Shown in pieces: positions 61,401 through 64,000 of a stretch of DNA of 64,000 bases (the first letter of the stretch is position 1; the number at the start of each line of letters is the position of its first letter). A program made the position numbers and the translations under genes. The stretch covers positions 1-64,000 of the forward strand of contig CACZHK010000015.1 of the NCBI GenBank assembly GCA_902780915.1, read 5' to 3'. The notes beneath the pieces are model-generated. The model was not told the origin of the DNA and did not search any database. It was given only the letters and a program-made list of their open reading frames with translations. This stretch comes from Pseudoselenomonas ruminantium (GTDB taxonomy: Bacteria > Bacillota > Negativicutes > Selenomonadales > Selenomonadaceae).

Positions 61401-61894
61401 ACAGCGCCCTTCTTGGGAATCAGCGTATTGCCATGGCGATGGAAGCGATCCGGGAAAATCTGGTACATCACGCTGTGCTTGAACCAGTCCGGCGTCTTAG
61501 CCCCCTTATTGTAAACGGTGATCTGGTAGGAATAGGGCACATTGTCGTACAAATCCCCCTTCCCCCCCAGCATTTCCGGATTGTTGCCATAATAGCAGGT
61601 TCCCTGGGAAGTATTGATGATGAAATAATACCACAGGAGGCAGCCCTTGTCCGGCATTTCCAGTTCTGTACTGTAGAAATAGTCCTCGCTGCCCTCAGCA
61701 TGATTTTTCGCCTGCAGAGGCACCAGTGTCTCACCCTTGCGCTCCTGCCACAGGCGCAGCAGCACCTGCTTGATGGCAAGTTCCGTGTGTATCCGCAGTC
61801 CCAGCCTTACCTTGGAGCCGGCTTCCGCCGCCCCGATGGTTGAACGATAGTAAACGTTATGGGAATTGTGCTCGACATCATGTCTATCCAGCAT
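58439..61894 (-). CDS. bifunctional GH13 alpha-glucosidase/neopullulanase-like and GH77 4-alpha-glucanotransferase
   Basis: A 1,151-aa fusion. An N-terminal starch-binding-like domain (about 1-125) precedes a GH13 catalytic domain with DGVFSHTG (region I), GWRLDVIDE (nucleophile Asp, about 345), MIGEVWED (acid/base Glu, about 378) and LIGSHDVHR (about 454). From about residue 660 a complete GH77/MalQ domain starts (GVLLHPTCLPSKYGIGDFG), with VDHFRGFESYW and VAEDLGIITDEV carrying its catalytic residues. Together they cut and rearrange glycogen or maltodextrins. Such fusions are known in clostridia and Negativicutes. The start at 61894 has GGGAGGG about 7 nt upstream. There is no signal peptide, so it acts on intracellular glycogen. 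It is downstream of glgA but in its own transcript. Confidence 0.9.
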   Translation of the reverse strand: MLDRHDVEHNSHNVYYRSTIGAAEAGSKVRLGLRIHTELAIKQVLLRLWQERKGETLVPLQAKNHAEGSEDYFYSTELEMPDKGCLLWYYFIINTSQGTCYYGNNPEMLGGKGDLYDNVPYSYQITVYNKGAKTPDWFKHSVMYQIFPDRFHRHGNTLIPKKGAVYHAHWEDDPCYYKDPDTKEIVAYDFFGGNLKGIEEKLDYLKDLGISVIYLNPVFESESNHHYDTGDYHKVDPILGTNEDFKHLIEAAKEKGIRIIIDGVFSHTGSNSRYFNRKGEYDTVGAYQSKDSPYYEWFCFRNWPHEYDSWWDFNTLPNVQETNPSYMKFIISGEDSVLHHWMKEGVMGWRLDVIDELPEPFSQSFYAELKKTNPEAVMIGEVWEDASHKVAYGVPREYLCGQEMDSAMNYPFREILFDFLMGKIDGNLAARRFTSLRENYPKENFYAMMNLIGSHDVHRAITFLGEAPYYDGMPAVEQSRAKMDHVHYSLGKARLIMAAAWQMTYPGVPCIYYGDEIGMEGFKDPYNRRPYKWSGGDEEIQAIYRKLIQLRNENQVLQTGEVLPLYAAGNVIAYARVIRGGRDVFGQSAEDGVFIVAFNRNAEWEHIDIDVSDFVSGELEDVLSEGRERYYVVRGRLHLKLQDLKPLVLKAVKPVRKYPRQAGVLLHPTCLPSKYGIGDFGKEAYKFIDFLQKAGQTVWQILPLGPVGFGYSPYQSPSAFAGNPLLIDIDELIEKGWLSAAEARLPYAGGGSFVDFERVQAFKSKCLKKAYAKFAKEADKDGEYEAFCQREAYWLDDYALFMAIQKDQKGASWIEWPNALKHRDKQALEVTAGKLKETIGYEKFLQYLFHAQWQKLHEYAREHGVAIMGDMPIFVSHDSADAWANQKLFDLNPDGTAKTVAGVPPDYFSATGQLWGNPQYNWQAMQAENYDWWKKRFRKLYELVDIVRVDHFRGFESYWEVDGKAETAINGRWLKGPCKPFFDEIRKELGHMPIVAEDLGIITDEVEALRDACGFPGMKVLHFALHFGDMGRFGFVAPENSVVYTGTHDNNTTVGWYNHDVDDAMGAAVAELLHARSDRPKEICEKLIEFAYASDARLAMVPMQDLLTLDERSRMNTPGTVGFNWKWCLKPGYLMEVDVERLRQLCVRYER

Positions 61895-61938
61895 TCTCTC
61901 ACCCTCCCTTATCCTATCCAAGCCTCCGTCAGGCACCT

Positions 61939-61968
61939 GCTATACTGGCGATTGCAAATATTTGACAA
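61939..61968 (-). promoter_or_regulatory. candidate promoter of the GH13-GH77 gene
   Basis: TTGTCA and TATAGC with an 18-bp spacer on the minus strand, about 45 nt before the start codon and downstream of the glgA terminator. Confidence 0.5.
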
Positions 61969-62053
61969 GCAAAGCACAGACAAATATTTACAGATCCATA
62001 TATACAGCGTCCGTAACCAAACTCGTTCCGGTAAAATTCTCCGAGCGCTAGTA

Positions 62054-62080
62054 TAAAAAAGGGCGGCCTGACGACCGCCC
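62054..62080 (-). terminator. terminator after glgA
   Basis: GGGCGG and CCGCCC form a 6-bp GC stem around an 8-nt loop, followed by six T on the minus strand, 14 nt past the glgA stop. Confidence 0.85.
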
Positions 62081-62093
62081 TCCCTTGATTCAC

Positions 62094-63554
62094 TTACTCC
62101 TCTTCGGCGCCCGCGATTTCCTTGGCCATCAGCTTCTCGTAGAGCTGCTTGTACTCCTTGGCCGATTCGGCCCAGCTGTAGTCAGAGGTCATAGCGTTGT
62201 TCACAATCTGACGCCACTCGCCCGGATTCTCATAGGCTGAGAGCGCACGTTTGAGCGAATACATCATTTCATGGGCGTTGTAGTCCGAGAAGACAAAGCC
62301 ATTGCCCTGCTTGGTATACTTGTCATAGGGCACCACCGTGTCCTTGAGGCCGCCCGTTTCACGCACCACCGGGATAGCGCCGTAACGGAGAGCTATGAGC
62401 TGGCCGATGCCGCAGGGCTCATAGTTGGAGGGCATGAGGAAGATATCAGCTGCCGCATAAATGCGCTGAGCTAGCTGGTTGGAGAAGTAGATGTTCACGG
62501 AAACCTTGTTGGGATAGCGCCATGCCAGGCCCTTGAACCAATCCTCATAGACCTTGTCGCCAGTGCCCAGGAGCACGAACTGGATGTTCTCATGCAAGAG
62601 AATCTCATCCATCATGCGCACGATGAGATCCATGCCCTTGGCTGCCACCAGGCGGGAGACCAGAGCCACCATAGGCACCTGGCGCCTGCTGGGCAGGCCC
62701 AGCTGGCTCTGGAGAGCCGTTTTGTTGTCCGCCTTGCGGGAAGGATCATCCACATCATAAGTCTCGAAGAGATTCCTGTCCGTGCGGGGGTTGTAAGTGT
62801 CATAGTCAAGGCCGTTGACAATGCCAAAGAGGTCGTCCTTGCGGCTGCGCAGGAGGCCATCCAAGTGCTCGCCGAAATAGCCGTACTGGATTTCCTGGGC
62901 GTAGGTCTTGCTGACGGTGGAAATGAAATCGGAATAGATGATGCCGCCCTTCATGAAGTTCACTGCATCGTAGAACTCCAAATCGCCATTATTGAAATAC
63001 TTCCAATCCAAAGCCAGCACATCGGACATGACATCCTTGGGGAAGACGCCCTGATACTTGAGGTTGTGGATGGTGTAGAGGGTGCGGATCTTCTCATAGC
63101 GCTCATCACCCCTGTGCTCCAGCTTCAGGAACACGCTGATGAGGCCCGCATGCCAGTCATTGCTGTGGATGATGTCCGGCCAGAAATCCATGGCCGGGAT
63201 GAGGCAGAGCACGGCACGGCAGAAGAAGGAGAACCTTTCCGCATCATCATCGTAGCCGTAGAAGCCCTCGCGGTTGTAGTATTCCTCATTATCCACGAAA
63301 TAATAGGTGACACCCTCGTATTCCAGTTTCTCCAGGCCCACAAACTTGGTGCGCCAGGCCACATTTATCTCGCCGTCATAGACATGCTCCATCTTGGAGC
63401 GGTACTCCTCGGGAATCTTGCCAAACTTGGGCATGATGACCCGGACATCCACTCCCTCCAGGCGCAGTGCCTTGGGAAGAGAGCCTGCCACGTCAGCCAG
63501 TCCGCCGGTTTTAGCAAAAGGCACCGCTTCCGATGCTACATAAAGTACATTCAT
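62094..63554 (-). CDS. glgA: glycogen synthase (ADP-glucose)
   Basis: A 486-aa GT5 glycosyltransferase. The N-terminal KTGGLADVAGSLPKAL (Lys15) binds ADP-glucose. SNDWHAGL and the C-terminal MPSNYEPCGIGQLIALRYGAIPVVRETGGLKDTV (in parts) contain the retaining-enzyme Glu. It extends alpha-1,4 glucan chains. It follows glgB by 44 nt and ends at a terminator, so glgB-glgA form (the end of) a glycogen operon. Confidence 0.95.
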   Translation of the reverse strand: MNVLYVASEAVPFAKTGGLADVAGSLPKALRLEGVDVRVIMPKFGKIPEEYRSKMEHVYDGEINVAWRTKFVGLEKLEYEGVTYYFVDNEEYYNREGFYGYDDDAERFSFFCRAVLCLIPAMDFWPDIIHSNDWHAGLISVFLKLEHRGDERYEKIRTLYTIHNLKYQGVFPKDVMSDVLALDWKYFNNGDLEFYDAVNFMKGGIIYSDFISTVSKTYAQEIQYGYFGEHLDGLLRSRKDDLFGIVNGLDYDTYNPRTDRNLFETYDVDDPSRKADNKTALQSQLGLPSRRQVPMVALVSRLVAAKGMDLIVRMMDEILLHENIQFVLLGTGDKVYEDWFKGLAWRYPNKVSVNIYFSNQLAQRIYAAADIFLMPSNYEPCGIGQLIALRYGAIPVVRETGGLKDTVVPYDKYTKQGNGFVFSDYNAHEMMYSLKRALSAYENPGEWRQIVNNAMTSDYSWAESAKEYKQLYEKLMAKEIAGAEEE

Positions 63555-63598
63555 GCCTTATGTCCTCCTTTTATGGTACACCTTGTATTTTCTTTTCA

Positions 63599-64000
63599 TC
63601 AAGCACTTTTGATTTTCTGGCTGTCCCCGCGGGCAGCCTCATGGGAAACCCTGGGAGTTTCCTTTTCCTCGCGGCCCTTCACCTCTGTGACCCGCTCAAA
63701 TTCCGGGGCTATGTAGCCCGCCCCGGCCTGGCCCTTGACCCTGAGGAACAAGGCAGCAAGGGGTGGCAGAGTAAGGGTGATGGACTGCTCCCTTCCGTGC
63801 CAGGGCACATCTTCTGTCTGGAGGTCGCCGGCATTTCTCACGCCGCTGCCCCCATAGCCCTTGTCATCGGAATTGAAGACTTCCACATAAATGCCCTTGG
63901 AAGGCACCCCCACCCGATAGTTCTCACGGGTCTCGGGGGTGAAATTGCAAAGCACAATGATGAAATCGTTCCTGTCCTTGGCCTTGCGGATAAAGGACAC
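63599..64000 (-). CDS. glgB: 1,4-alpha-glucan branching enzyme, C-terminal end (partial)
   Basis: The last 133 codons of a gene whose 5' end is outside the window. SFIRKAKDRNDFIIVLCNFTPETRENYRVGVP (in parts) and EVFNSDDKGYGGSGV are typical of the C-terminal beta domain of GlgB. After the normal end (PPLAALFLRV) there is an extra ~40-residue polar tail. The enzyme introduces alpha-1,6 branches into glycogen and works with GlgA, encoded next. Confidence 0.9.
   Translation of the reverse strand: MSFIRKAKDRNDFIIVLCNFTPETRENYRVGVPSKGIYVEVFNSDDKGYGGSGVRNAGDLQTEDVPWHGREQSITLTLPPLAALFLRVKGQAGAGYIAPEFERVTEVKGREEKETPRVSHEAARGDSQKIKSA

Noticed and set aside
1-64000. CRISPR array, tRNA or rRNA genes, insertion sequences
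   Set aside because: No regularly spaced direct repeats, cloverleaf-like gene, rRNA core or transposase was found on either strand.

Overview
This 64-kb window looks like chromosomal DNA of an anaerobic, flagellated, propionate-forming Negativicute, most likely Selenomonadaceae (Selenomonas or a close relative). That placement is inferred from three things: a succinate/methylmalonyl-CoA propionate operon with a split mutase and a biotin-dependent carboxyltransferase; one large flagellar-chemotaxis cluster in Firmicute order with fliY, cheC, cheD and a swrB-like gene; and a glycogen operon. No rRNA, tRNA, CRISPR array, transposase or prophage was seen. Nearly every gene is on the minus strand; the clear exception is trpD.

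Layout. (1) 250-7463: an AT-rich restriction-modification-like island. It holds a PLD-nuclease/SNF2-helicase, an Eco57I-class adenine methyltransferase broken into two frames at a run of seven G, a small PC4-like protein, and an N-terminal remnant of a DUF1016 gene. (2) 7693-15240: the propionate block, transcribed from a strong promoter at 15301-15329. It encodes succinate CoA-transferase, the two methylmalonyl-CoA mutase subunits, MeaB, epimerase, and then carboxyltransferase MmdA, a 46-aa MmdE-like peptide and the biotin carrier MmdC. The membrane beta subunit MmdB is not present. (3) 15415-22090: rex, an O-antigen-ligase-like gene, folC, and valS behind a T-box leader. (4) 22124-23278: a solitary trpD with its own promoter, a palindrome over the -35 and a terminator. 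(5) 23275-55068: about 32 kb of flagellar and chemotaxis genes running flgB-flgC-fliE-F-G-H-I-J, transglycosylase, ylxF-like, fliK, flgD, terminator, then flbD-fliL-M-Y-cheY-fliO-P-Q-R-flhB-A-F-G-ycgR-like-cheB-A-W-C-D-fliA-DUF342-swrB-like. (6) 55258-58311: three poorly characterised genes (DUF4127, an unknown, DUF2225). (7) 58439 to the end: a GH13-GH77 fusion, glgA and the 3' end of glgB.

How the genes work together. Succinyl-CoA made by the CoA-transferase is isomerised by the B12 mutase (protected by MeaB), epimerised, and decarboxylated or transcarboxylated to propionyl-CoA. The NADH-sensing repressor Rex is encoded immediately upstream of that operon. The flagellar cluster encodes the export gate, basal body, C-ring, hook-length control, sigma-28 and the cytoplasmic chemotaxis core (A, B, C, D, W, Y and FliY). 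CheR, receptors, hook protein FlgE and flagellin are not in the window.

The most striking features are three breaks in otherwise well-conserved genes: the methyltransferase (one G short in a homopolymer), the valS C-terminal arm, and the fliG C-terminus. The first is compatible with phase variation. The other two are small deletions whose original downstream reading frames are still intact, so each is either a recent mutation or an assembly error.
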